Shown here piece after piece: positions 55,226 to 63,415 of a stretch of 64,000 nucleotides of DNA. The stretch is from the NCBI RefSeq assembly GCF_022230955.1, contig NZ_JAKKFI010000058.1, forward strand, positions 62,001 to 126,000, given 5' to 3'. The notes below the pieces were generated by a model. That model did not search any database, had not been told where the DNA came from, and was given only the letters and a program-made list of their open reading frames with translations. A program made the position numbers and the translations under genes. This DNA is from Micromonospora cabrerizensis. GTDB lineage: Bacteria; Actinomycetota; Actinomycetes; Mycobacteriales; Micromonosporaceae. Positions within the stretch are counted from its first letter, which is position 1; every line of letters starts with the position of its first letter.

Positions 55226-55999
55226 GTGCGCGTAAACACCTTGAAGCGTGCTGCCATCGCATTCGCCCTGGCGTTGCCCGGTGCAGCGATCGCCGCGGTG
55301 GTCGCCGCGCCAGCGGCGTATGCGGACGGCTGCTACACGTGGAACCGCACCCTCACGCAGGGGCGCTCCGGCGACGACGTCCGACAGCTGCAGATCCGGG
55401 TCGCCGGCTGGGCCGGCTACCGGGACATCGTGGAGAACGACGGCCGCTACGGACCGAAGACCGCCGCCGCGGTCAAGCGGTTCCAACAGGCGTACGGGCT
55501 GCGCGCCGACGGCATCGCCGGCCCACAGACCTACGCGAAGCTGTACCAGCTCCAGGACAACGACTGCACGCCCGCGCACTTCAGCTACAACGAACTCGAC
55601 AACGGGTGCGGCGGCAGTGGATGGGGCGGCGGTCCGCTGTCGGCGGCCCAGACCAAGCAGAACGCGCTGCGCACCATGTGGAAGCTGGAGGCGCTGCGCA
55701 AGAGCCTCGGCGACAAGCCGCTCGACGTGTCCAGCGGATACCGCAGCCGCGCCTGCAACAACCAGGTCGGCGGCGCGTCGGACAGCCAGCACCTGTACGG
55801 CAACGCGGCCGACGTCACCTCACGGACGTCGTCGCTGTGCCAGGTCGCCCGTGGCGCCCGCAACAACGGCTTCAGCGGGATCTACGGGCCGGGTTACCCC
55901 GACCACGACGACCACGTGCACGTCGACTCGCGTCGGGAGAACAACAACGACGGCACCTCGAACACGACGAACTGGTCCGCGCCGGACTGCGGGATCTGA
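55226..55999 (+). CDS. Secreted M15-type D-Ala-D-Ala peptidase with peptidoglycan-binding domain
   Basis: A 257-residue secreted protein. A signal peptide (about 1-34, ending APAAYA-D) is followed by a PG-binding-1 domain (about 40-110: SGDDVRQLQIRVAGWAGYRD and RYGPKTAAAVKRFQQ). A peptidase M15A/DUF882-like domain (about 140-250) comes next. The zinc ligands are SQHLYGNAADV (His, Asp) and DDHVHVDS (His). It probably cleaves crosslinks or stems in the wall. GTG 55226 has GGGAGGA 5 bases upstream. The 5' leader (55051-55225) may fold: CGGGAC pairs with GTCCCG at about 55160-55190. A hairpin follows the stop. Confidence 0.9.
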   Translation: MRVNTLKRAAIAFALALPGAAIAAVVAAPAAYADGCYTWNRTLTQGRSGDDVRQLQIRVAGWAGYRDIVENDGRYGPKTAAAVKRFQQAYGLRADGIAGPQTYAKLYQLQDNDCTPAHFSYNELDNGCGGSGWGGGPLSAAQTKQNALRTMWKLEALRKSLGDKPLDVSSGYRSRACNNQVGGASDSQHLYGNAADVTSRTSSLCQVARGARNNGFSGIYGPGYPDHDDHVHVDSRRENNNDGTSNTTNWSAPDCGI

Positions 56000-56031
56000 G
56001 CCGGCGACGACCGGGTCGACCGGTCGGAGCG

Positions 56032-56074
56032 ACGTCGGCCCGACGCGGAGGGGGAATCCGCGTCGGGCCGACGT
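56032..56074. terminator. Bidirectional hairpin after the M15 peptidase
   Basis: Perfect 18-base arms (56032-56049, 56057-56074) with loop GGGGGAA lie between convergent genes. Confidence 0.8.
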
Positions 56075-56110
56075 TGTGTCGCCCCGGGTCGGGTGGGCGG
56101 AGGGGTGCGC

Positions 56111-56599
56111 TCAGCTCGCCCGGGGCCAGCGCGGCGCGGTGACGGGGGGTGTCACCGGCCGGCCAGCAGCGGTGGGCCGTACGCCCGGTGGGACGACCCG
56201 CGCGGCCTGCTGCCGCGCCGGCAACCCACCGGTACGCCCGGCCGGCGCCGAGTAGCCGGTCGTCGCCGGCCGGTTTCCGGCGGGACGCGCGGGGGACGGC
56301 CCGGTCGCGGTGAACGGGAAGGGCACGTGCACGAACGGGTTGCCATGCCGGATCAACGCCTCGATCTGGCGCTCGTTGAGCCCGTGTGTCTCCAACACGC
56401 GTCGCCCCCAGCGGTGCAGGCGGCACGGGTAGGAGGCACCGTCATTGCGGCACAGCGGCCCGGTGGGCCACTCCTCGGCGGTGTGCACGACCACCGCCCG
56501 GACCGCGAGCCGGACATCTTCCGGGGTCAGTGGTGCCGGCAGGGGCACCTCACCCAGTACCTGATCGATGGGATCCGTCGACTGCTCACCAACTCGCAC
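56111..56599 (-). CDS. Small H-C-C-H family protein, paralogue 2, with Pro-rich tail
   Basis: A 162-residue protein whose residues about 30-85 (LTPEDVRLAVRAVVVH, CRNDGASYPCRLHRWG, RVLETHGLNERQIEALI) match the 49079 protein, again with H-x10-C-x8-C-x2-H. Unlike paralogue 1 it has a long Pro/Arg/Thr-rich tail (about 100-162). GTG 56599 has a strong GGGAGG 6 bases upstream. It is convergent with the M15 peptidase, as paralogue 1 is with dacB. Function unknown. Confidence 0.78.
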   Translation of the reverse strand: MRVGEQSTDPIDQVLGEVPLPAPLTPEDVRLAVRAVVVHTAEEWPTGPLCRNDGASYPCRLHRWGRRVLETHGLNERQIEALIRHGNPFVHVPFPFTATGPSPARPAGNRPATTGYSAPAGRTGGLPARQQAARVVPPGVRPTAAGRPVTPPVTAPRWPRAS

Positions 56600-56687
56600 G
56601 GCAGGCCTCCCGCAGTTCGGCAGCGGTACGGCGGACCTACCGCACCGACATCCTCGGGCATGGGTACGGCCGGCACCGGACGAAAGT

Positions 56688-58112
56688 TCAATTCTGGTAC
56701 GCGGTAAGCAGATCCTCCGGCGACAGCACTCGGATCCCGTCGACGACGGCGCCGCTGCGCGACACGGCGACGGCCGGCACCGACTCGTCGGCACCGGGCA
56801 GCCGGGACCGATGCAGCAGCAGCCGACCCAGGTCATGCGCATCGAAGGGCCGGTTCTCCTGCCATTTGATCGAACCGACGAAGCTGATGCGCTGAGCGAC
56901 GGGCCCCCGGTCGGCGCCAACTATGTCGATCTCCGGGTCGTTGGTCCGGGTCCAGTAGCCGCCGATCACCGCTGCCTCCGCCGGCAGATGGTCGCCACTC
57001 AGCCGGCGCAGCGCCTCTCGGATGACAGGTTCGATGGCCCGTCCCCGCCAGGACGCCCACGACCGGACGATCCGGTCCAGGGTCAGATCACCTCGCCCAC
57101 GCTCGATCTCGGACAGGTGAGGCCCCAGGAATGACAGCCAGAAACGCAGGTACGGATCGGCCACCGCATAACGGGTTTCCCTCGACGGCCTGGTCGACAG
57201 CGGAACGGCGACCTCCACGGCCCGCTTCTGGGCCAGCAGGCGCAGGGCGCGGTTCAGGGACGCCTGTGGAAGATCCCCCGCGGCACGGGAGATCAGCGAG
57301 AAGGTCCGCTCGCCGGAGCCGATGGCCCGCAGCACCAGCCCTGCCTGGGACTGGGGCGGAAACTCCGCAGCCAGTGCTCGCTCGCCGCTCACCAACAGGG
57401 CGGAGGTTGGATCCCGCACTGCTTCGGTCAGGTACTCCTGGACGGACGCGCCGGTCGGCCACTCGTCGAGGATCAGCGGCAGACCACCGGACACCAGGTA
57501 GGCGTCGAACGCGTCGGCGGCGGGCAGGTCGAGCATGTCGCGGACGTCGGCCGGGCTCAGCGGCGGAACGACCATCTCGGTGGCCCGCTGGTGGAACGGC
57601 CGGCCGTAGTCGTTCAGTGCCTCCATCATGGCCAGGTCCGATCCGACGCAGATCAGCAGGACCGGCAGCCGGGACAACTCGCGATCGAAGACCTTCTGCA
57701 ACGTTCCCTCGAAGCCCGGGTCACTCGCGATGAGGTACGGCATCTCGTCCAGGACGACGACGCTCGGCCGGTCGGACGGCAGCGCGGCGGCGAGCAGGGT
57801 CAGCGCGGCGTCCCACGTCCGCGGTTGCTGCTCACGAAGGATCTGTGCCCCCGGCAGCGTCGAGGCGGCCGCCGTTTCCACGAAGAGCGCGAGGTCGGCT
57901 GTGACGGTCGGCTGCGCGGAGGCGGTGAAGAAGAGATATGGCACGTCGGCCCGCTCGACGAACTCCTCCACCAGGCGGGACTTGCCGACGCGTCGGCGAC
58001 CGCGCATGAGGAGGGCCCGCCCCGGCCGCCCCGCCCGACCACCCCGTCGCACCCGCGCGAGCATGCCGTCCAGAAGGTGGAGCTCACGGTCCCGTCCGAC
58101 GAAGCCGTCCAC
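56688..58112 (-). CDS. AAA ATPase with C-terminal DUF234 (archaeal-type ATPase)
   Basis: A 474-residue cytoplasmic protein. Residues about 5-230 are an AAA+ ATPase: VDGFVGRDRELHLLD, Walker A ALLMRGRRRVGKSRLVEE, Walker B SVVVLDEMPYLIA, and an arginine-rich sensor region. A winged helix follows, then DUF234 (about 370-440) with NDPEIDIVGADRG and SIKWQ, which resembles a PD-(D/E)xK nuclease core (D...D..G..K). Such proteins are frequent in mobile or toxin-like contexts, with unknown targets. GTG 58112 follows AGGGG at 5 bases; GTG 58118 and ATG 58148 are possible. The gene is preceded by an AT-rich region with direct repeats. Confidence 0.85.
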   Translation of the reverse strand: MDGFVGRDRELHLLDGMLARVRRGGRAGRPGRALLMRGRRRVGKSRLVEEFVERADVPYLFFTASAQPTVTADLALFVETAAASTLPGAQILREQQPRTWDAALTLLAAALPSDRPSVVVLDEMPYLIASDPGFEGTLQKVFDRELSRLPVLLICVGSDLAMMEALNDYGRPFHQRATEMVVPPLSPADVRDMLDLPAADAFDAYLVSGGLPLILDEWPTGASVQEYLTEAVRDPTSALLVSGERALAAEFPPQSQAGLVLRAIGSGERTFSLISRAAGDLPQASLNRALRLLAQKRAVEVAVPLSTRPSRETRYAVADPYLRFWLSFLGPHLSEIERGRGDLTLDRIVRSWASWRGRAIEPVIREALRRLSGDHLPAEAAVIGGYWTRTNDPEIDIVGADRGPVAQRISFVGSIKWQENRPFDAHDLGRLLLHRSRLPGADESVPAVAVSRSGAVVDGIRVLSPEDLLTAYQN

Positions 58113-58129
58113 GATCACCCCTGATGCTG

Positions 58130-58153
58130 CCAAAAATGGAACAACCAAAAATG
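58130..58153. repeat. AT-rich direct repeat upstream of the AAA-DUF234 gene
   Basis: CCAAAAATG occurs at 58130-58138 and 58145-58153, a 15-base period, in the only markedly AT-rich spacer of this area. It may be an operator or promoter element of the ATPase gene. Confidence 0.4.
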
Positions 58154-58207
58154 AGTGTAACCTGCTCGGCGGTGGGGATGGACGATCTGAGCCCGTGCGT
58201 CGGACTC

Positions 58208-58990
58208 TCAGACCAGGCCGGCGTCGTGCACGAGCAGGGCGACCTGGACCCGGTTGTTGAGGTCGAGCCGGGTCAGCAGCCGGGAGACGTACGCCTTCAC
58301 CGTCGCCACACTCATGAACAGCTCCACCGCGATCTCCGCGTTGGTGTGCCCGCGCCCCAGGGCGACCGCCACCTGCCGCTCCCGCTCACTGAGCCCGGTG
58401 AGCAACCGCAGCGCCCGCTCCCGTCGGGGGTCGGGGCCGGCCGGGCCGGGGGTGCCGGCGGTCACGTGGGCGATCAGCGTCCGGGTCACCGTCGGGGAGA
58501 GCGTCGCCTCACCGGCCGCCACCCGGCGCACGGCGCGCACGATCTCCGCCGGCGGGGTGTCCTTGAGCAGAAAGCCGGCAGCCCCGGCGCGCAGCGCCCG
58601 CAGCACCTGATCGTCGGCGTCGAAGGTGGTCAGCACCAGCACCTCCGGCGGGTGCGGCTGAGCGCGCAGTGCCTCGGTGGCGGTCAGCCCGTCCACCCGG
58701 GGCATCCGGATGTCCATCAGCACCACGTCCGGGGCGTACGCGGCGACGGCGGCCGGGACCTCACCGCCATCGGCGGCCTCACCGACCACGGTCAGGTCCG
58801 CCAGACCGCCGAGGATCATCGAGAGCCCGGCCCGGACCAGCGCGTCGTCGTCCACGATCAGCACCCGCACCGGCGACACGGCCGACTCCGACCCGGCCGC
58901 ACCGGAGGGCTCCGCCGGACCGGACGGACCGGTCACACCGGAAGGGCCCGCCGCACCGGGAACCCCCGGCACACCGGAGGGGCCGGTCAC
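58208..58990 (-). CDS. NarL/FixJ-type response regulator
   Basis: A 260-residue response regulator. The receiver domain follows RVLIVDDDALVRAGLSMIL, with the acceptor Asp in PDVVLMDIRMPRVDG and the Lys in GFLLKDTPP. The C-terminal LuxR HTH contains LSERERQVAVALGRGHTNAEIA. It pairs with the adjacent histidine kinase. The stretch from 58990 to 58880 reads as Gly-Pro-Ser/Val/Ala repeats (TGPSGVPGVPGAAGPSGVTG). GTG 58990 overlaps the kinase stop (GTGA); GTG 58879, preceded by GGAG, would give a normal 223-residue regulator and is a serious alternative. Confidence 0.92.
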   Translation of the reverse strand: MTGPSGVPGVPGAAGPSGVTGPSGPAEPSGAAGSESAVSPVRVLIVDDDALVRAGLSMILGGLADLTVVGEAADGGEVPAAVAAYAPDVVLMDIRMPRVDGLTATEALRAQPHPPEVLVLTTFDADDQVLRALRAGAAGFLLKDTPPAEIVRAVRRVAAGEATLSPTVTRTLIAHVTAGTPGPAGPDPRRERALRLLTGLSERERQVAVALGRGHTNAEIAVELFMSVATVKAYVSRLLTRLDLNNRVQVALLVHDAGLV

Positions 58991-60246
58991 GCCGGCCACG
59001 GCAGCCAGGCGGCCAGGCGGAAGTCACCGCTGTCGTCGCGCCCGTACGCGAGCCGGCCACCGGCGAGGGTGACCCGTTCGCTGATGCCGACCAGGCCGGT
59101 GCCGGCGCCCGGCAAGGTGCCGCCGGCCGGTGCGCCGACCGGCCAGCGGTTGCCGATCGCCACGGTCAGGCCGGTGCCCGGACCGCCCGCCACGTCCACG
59201 CTGACCGCCGCGCCGGCCGCGTGCTTGCGGGCGTTGGTCAACCCCTCCTGCACGATCCGGTACGCGGCCCGACCCAGCGCCGCCGGCACCTCCCCCGCCC
59301 TGGCGACGCTGTCGCTGACGTTGACGCGCACCCCTGCTGCCCGCGATTCGGCGATCAGGGCCGGCAGGTCGGCGAGGGTGGGCTGCGGCGGCTCCGGGGC
59401 GTCACCGCCACCGTCGCTCTCGGCCCGGAGCACCCCGATCACCTCCCGCAGGTCCTGAAGGGCGGCGTGCGCGCTGCCCCGGATCACCCCGGCGGCCCGG
59501 GCCACCTCGTCCGCGGGAGCGTCCGGGCGGAACTCCAGTGCCCCGGCGTGCAGGCTGAGCAGCGAGATGCGGTGCGCCAGCACATCGTGCATCTCCCGGG
59601 CGATCCGGGTGCGTTCGAGGTGACGGGCCTGGGTCACCCGCAGCTGCTGCTCCGCCTCGGCCCGCTCGGCCCGCTCCCGCAACGACACGATCAACTGCCG
59701 CCGAGCCCTTACGAACATCCCCCAGGCCAGCACGGCGAAGCTGAGCACCACGCCCCACGACGCGGTCTCCCAGTACGACATGTGCGGATCCGGACGCACC
59801 CAACTGAAGACCAGGTTGGTGAGGAGGCCGGCGCCGGTGACCGCGATCGCGACGGCCGTCCGTCGATGCACCACCACGGTGAAGTAGAAGATCAGCAGCG
59901 GAATGGCGGAGGCCAGCGAGAACAGGGTCAGCGGTGTCGTGGCCACGATCAACCCGAGCGGCCACCGGCGGCGTAGCCAGAGCAGCCCGCAGCAGACCAG
60001 ACCGAGCAGCGCGTCCACGCCGGTCAGCCAGTCGCTCGGCAGCGGGATCGCCATCGCCGGATCCGGCGACAGGGCGTCCGCGGTGACGAACAGCACCCAG
60101 AGCAGGGAGAGCAGGAAGGCCAGGGTGTCGACCGCCCAGTCCCGGGTGGTGCGCCGGGGCCGACGGGTTGCCGCGTCCGGGCTGACCGCGCCGGCCAGCG
60201 CCCCGGGCAACAGCCAGGGGTGTTCCGGCACGGCGAGGCTGGTCAC
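58987..60246 (-). CDS. Two-component sensor histidine kinase (HisKA_3)
   Basis: A 419-residue kinase. Four to six membrane helices fill residues about 25-185 (for example LAFLLSLLWVLFVTADAL and VLSFAVLAWGMFV). A HisKA_3 dimerisation helix carries the phospho-His in IAREMHDVLAHRISLLSLHAG, and an HATPase follows with RIVQEGLTNARKHA (N box) and GTGLVGISERV (G box). It precedes its response regulator, overlapping it by four bases. The adjacent divergent ABC exporter may be its target operon, as is common in such arrangements. Confidence 0.93.
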   Translation of the reverse strand: MTSLAVPEHPWLLPGALAGAVSPDAATRRPRRTTRDWAVDTLAFLLSLLWVLFVTADALSPDPAMAIPLPSDWLTGVDALLGLVCCGLLWLRRRWPLGLIVATTPLTLFSLASAIPLLIFYFTVVVHRRTAVAIAVTGAGLLTNLVFSWVRPDPHMSYWETASWGVVLSFAVLAWGMFVRARRQLIVSLRERAERAEAEQQLRVTQARHLERTRIAREMHDVLAHRISLLSLHAGALEFRPDAPADEVARAAGVIRGSAHAALQDLREVIGVLRAESDGGGDAPEPPQPTLADLPALIAESRAAGVRVNVSDSVARAGEVPAALGRAAYRIVQEGLTNARKHAAGAAVSVDVAGGPGTGLTVAIGNRWPVGAPAGGTLPGAGTGLVGISERVTLAGGRLAYGRDDSGDFRLAAWLPWPA

Positions 60247-60378
60247 GCAACCATGCTAGGCAGCCGACGGGCACCACGACCAGCTACCAAAGTCGAGACC
60301 CGCGAGTCGACCAAGGTCGGTACGGCATCGACCGGCGGCCGCAGCGGATGGCCGGGCGGCGCGGGCAGGCTCGACCAC

Positions 60379-61275
60379 ATGATCACCGTGGAGAACCTCA
60401 CCAAGCGATACGGGCCACACCCGGCGGTGGACGACGTCTCGTTCCACTGCGAGCCGGGCACCGTGACCGGCTTCCTCGGCCCCAACGGCGCCGGCAAGTC
60501 GACCACCATGCGCATGATCTGCGGGCTCACCGCGCCGAGCGCCGGCCGCGCCACCGTCTCCGGGCGCCCGTACCGGGAGCTGCCCAACCCGGGACGGGAG
60601 GTCGGGGTGCTGCTGGACGCCTCCGCCCAGCACGCCGGGCGCACCGGCCGCGAGGCGTTGACGCTGTCCGCGTACACCATGGGGTTGGACCGGCGCGAGG
60701 TCGCCGCGAAGCTCGACCTGGTCGGGTTGAACGCGGTGGCCGCGAAGCGTCGGGTACGGGCGTACTCGCTGGGTATGCGCCAGCGCCTCGGCCTGGCGCA
60801 GGCGCTGCTCGGCGACCCCCGGGTGCTGATCCTCGACGAGCCGGCCAACGGCCTGGACCCGGAGGGGATCTTCTGGATGCGCGGCCTGCTGCGCGACTTC
60901 GCGGACCGGGGCGGCACCGTGCTGCTCTCCTCCCACCTGCTGCGCGAGGTGGAGGCGGTCGCGGACCGGCTGGTGGTTATCGGGGGCGGCCGGATCGTGG
61001 CCCAGGGCGACAAGAACGAGCTGCTGGCCGGTGGCGGCACGGTGGTCCGGGCCCGCGACGGCGCGGCGTTGCGCCGGGCGCTGGACGCGGCCAACCTGAG
61101 CGCCGCCGACAGCTCCGAAGGACTGCTCGTGCAGGCCGACGCCGAGGCGGTCGGCCAGGCCGCCGCTGATGCCGGCGTCGCGCTGGCCGAGCTGCGCCCC
61201 GCCAGCGGCGGTGGCCTCGAACAACTCTTCCTCACCCTGACCGCCGGCGAATCCACCAAGGAGGCCGTCCGATGA
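60379..61275 (+). CDS. ABC transporter ATP-binding protein
   Basis: A 298-residue ATPase of a drug or peptide exporter. Walker A is GFLGPNGAGKSTTMRM, the signature is YSLGMRQRLGLAQALLG, and Walker B is RVLILDEPANGLDPEG. The C-terminal extension of about 80 residues (GGGTVVRARDGAALRRAL...) is common in this subfamily. It overlaps the permease by four bases (ATGA at 61272). It is divergent from the two-component genes, a typical BceAB- or DRR-like setup; substrate unknown. Confidence 0.95.
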   Translation: MITVENLTKRYGPHPAVDDVSFHCEPGTVTGFLGPNGAGKSTTMRMICGLTAPSAGRATVSGRPYRELPNPGREVGVLLDASAQHAGRTGREALTLSAYTMGLDRREVAAKLDLVGLNAVAAKRRVRAYSLGMRQRLGLAQALLGDPRVLILDEPANGLDPEGIFWMRGLLRDFADRGGTVLLSSHLLREVEAVADRLVVIGGGRIVAQGDKNELLAGGGTVVRARDGAALRRALDAANLSAADSSEGLLVQADAEAVGQAAADAGVALAELRPASGGGLEQLFLTLTAGESTKEAVR

Positions 61276-62066
61276 CCACCACCGCGCCCGCCGCCGGCGC
61301 CGTCGCGCCTCGGCAGCACACTCCGGTACGCCGACCGTCGCTGCTCCGCCTCACCGGCGTGGAACTGCGCAAGCTCGTGGACACCCGGGCCGGCCGCTGG
61401 CTGTTGATCACCATCGGCCTGATCGCCGCCGTGGTCGTCACCCTCCAGTTGATCTACGCGGAGGAGGCCGACCAGACGTTCGGCAGCTTCTTCGTCCCCT
61501 CGCTGCTGCCGGTGGGGGTGCTGCTGCCGGTGCTCGGCATCCTCTCGATCACCAGTGAGTGGTCGCAACGGACCGCTCTCACCACGTACGCCCTGGTGCC
61601 CCGCCGGGAGCGGGTGGTGACCGCGAAACTGGTCGCGGTCATGGTGGCGGCGCTCGGTTCGGTGGTGGCCAGCCTCGCCCTCGCCGCCGTCGGCACGCTG
61701 GTGGCCTCCGCCACCGGCGGAGCGGGCACCTGGCAGCTCGACGGGTCGCTGATCCTGAACGCGGTGATCCTCCAGGTCACCAGCGTGCTGATGGGCGCCG
61801 CCTTCGGTCTGTTGCTGCTCAACCCGCCGCTGGCCATCGTCGGCTACTTCCTGCTGCCCACCGTCTGGGGAGTCCTGGGCGAGATGGTCCGGCCCCTGCG
61901 CGGCCCGTCCGAGTGGCTGGACACCAGCAAGACCATGGAACCGCTGTTCAGCAGCGACGCGCTCACCGGGGAGCAGTGGGGGCGGATCGTGGTGTCCCTG
62001 CTGGTCTGGATGGTCCTCCCGCTGGCCGCCGGGCTGTTCCGGACGCTGCGCCGCGAGGTGTCCTGA
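61272..62066 (+). CDS. ABC transporter permease
   Basis: A 264-residue membrane protein with about six helices (for example WLLITIGLIAAVVVTLQLIY, LLPVGVLLPVLGILSI, VILQVTSVLMGAAFGLLLL). ABC2-type architecture: a large first loop and conserved SEWSQRTALTTYALVPRR after helix 2. It partners the preceding ATPase. ATGA overlap at 61272 indicates co-translation; ATG of the next gene is 2 bases after the stop. Confidence 0.92.
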   Translation: MTTTAPAAGAVAPRQHTPVRRPSLLRLTGVELRKLVDTRAGRWLLITIGLIAAVVVTLQLIYAEEADQTFGSFFVPSLLPVGVLLPVLGILSITSEWSQRTALTTYALVPRRERVVTAKLVAVMVAALGSVVASLALAAVGTLVASATGGAGTWQLDGSLILNAVILQVTSVLMGAAFGLLLLNPPLAIVGYFLLPTVWGVLGEMVRPLRGPSEWLDTSKTMEPLFSSDALTGEQWGRIVVSLLVWMVLPLAAGLFRTLRREVS

Positions 62067-62068
62067 CC

Positions 62069-62818
62069 ATGGACACGGCCGGCTACCGACCACGCACCGT
62101 GGTCAGCGGCGGCCCGGTGGAGCTGGCGGTCATGTGGGGCGGCTTTCCGCTGCTCGGCGCGGGCGCGGGATGGCTCCTCGCGGCGACGACGGGTTGGCTC
62201 GCCCGGCTGCCCTGGGTGCCGTTCGGCGACCTTATCGAGTGGCTGGACCGGCTGCCCGAGCCGCAGGCCACCCTCGGCACGGTCGCGGTGGGCGTCCTGG
62301 CCGGCCTGGTCGTCGCCGGGATCGGCACCGCCGAGCGGCTGATCGTCACCGTCGACGCGGCGCAGGTCCGGCTGCGCCGCTCCGAGGAGGACCGCACCAT
62401 CGCACGCGTCGACACCCGGGTGGTCTTCCTCGCCGACAAGCACCTCGTGCTGCTCGACGCCGACGGCGCGGAACTCGTCCGGGAGCCGACGGACCTGTCG
62501 GCCACCCAACTGGCCGCGGCGTTCCGCACGCACGGCTGGGGTTGGGCGGACGACGACCCGCACCGTTCGGCGTACCGGCTGTGGGTGCCCGACCTGCCCG
62601 GCCTGCCCGCCGGCGCGGACGCACTGCTGCGCGCCCGCGAACGGGCGATCGGGCGGGACCGCCGCGACGACGCCCGCGAGCTGCGCCGTGAGCTGGGCCT
62701 GATCGGGGTTGTGCTGCGCGACGAGAGCAAGCGGCAGTACTGGCGACTGTCCGCCCGGGCTGTCGCCCCGGGATCGGAGCAGTCGACTTCGGCCGAGCGG
62801 GAGCCGGACGGGCGGTAG
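62069..62818 (+). CDS. YqeB-like two-helix membrane protein
   Basis: A 249-residue protein, third gene of the ABC operon (2-base gap). Two membrane helices near the N-terminus (VMWGGFPLLGAGAGWLLAAT and LGTVAVGVLAGLVVAGIGTA) are followed by a PH-like beta domain (RLIVTVDAAQVRLRRSEEDR and VFLADKHLVLLDADGAEL). The C-terminal half is charged, with RERAIGRDRRDDARELRREL. It resembles the YqeB family. It may modulate the exporter, but this is inferred from position. Confidence 0.78.
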   Translation: MDTAGYRPRTVVSGGPVELAVMWGGFPLLGAGAGWLLAATTGWLARLPWVPFGDLIEWLDRLPEPQATLGTVAVGVLAGLVVAGIGTAERLIVTVDAAQVRLRRSEEDRTIARVDTRVVFLADKHLVLLDADGAELVREPTDLSATQLAAAFRTHGWGWADDDPHRSAYRLWVPDLPGLPAGADALLRARERAIGRDRRDDARELRRELGLIGVVLRDESKRQYWRLSARAVAPGSEQSTSAEREPDGR

Positions 62819-62850
62819 CGTCTGTCCCAGCAGACCCTGGGAGCCGCGCC

Positions 62851-63414
62851 ATGACCGAACAGCAGCCGTACCGGGTGGTGTCCCGCCACCCCGGCTTCGA
62901 GCTGCGTCGGTACCCGGCCCACCTGGTGGCCGAGATGCAGATCCAGGCGTCGTTCACCCGGGCGCCGATCGAGGCGTTCCGGCCGCTGGCCGCGTACATC
63001 GGGGGCGCCAACCGGGCTCGGCACCCGATCGGGCCCAGCACGCCGGCGATGGCCGCGCCCGGCAGCTCGGAGAAGATCGCCATGACGGTGCCGGTGGTGC
63101 AGGTGGAGGGTGAGTGGCCGGGCGCGTACCTGGTCCAGTTCGTCATGCCGGCCACCTTCACCGCCGCCACCCTGCCCGAGCCCGTGGACGCCCGGGTGCG
63201 GATCCGCGAGGTTCCGGCGCAACTGGCGGCGGCGATGCGCTTCTCGGGCCGGTGGACGGAGCAGGCGTTCAGCCAGCGGGCCACCATGCTCGGTCGGTCG
63301 GTCACGGCCGCCGGGCTGCAACCCACCGGCGCGATCCGGTACGCCCGCTTCGACCTGCCGTGGAAACCGTGGTTCCTGCGCCGCAACGAGGTCGTGCTGC
63401 CGGTCGTCGAATGA
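62851..63414 (+). CDS. SOUL-family haem-binding-like protein
   Basis: A 187-residue protein with SOUL hallmarks: YRVVSRHPGFELRRYPAHLV at the start, the central SEKIAMTVPVVQV strand, and the C-terminal YARFDLPWKPWFLRRNEV. Members bind haem or tetrapyrrole in some species and are uncharacterised in actinobacteria. ATG 62851 has GGGAG 7 bases upstream. It is 32 bases after the YqeB-like gene and could share its transcript. Confidence 0.92.
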   Translation: MTEQQPYRVVSRHPGFELRRYPAHLVAEMQIQASFTRAPIEAFRPLAAYIGGANRARHPIGPSTPAMAAPGSSEKIAMTVPVVQVEGEWPGAYLVQFVMPATFTAATLPEPVDARVRIREVPAQLAAAMRFSGRWTEQAFSQRATMLGRSVTAAGLQPTGAIRYARFDLPWKPWFLRRNEVVLPVVE

Positions 63415-63415
63415 G

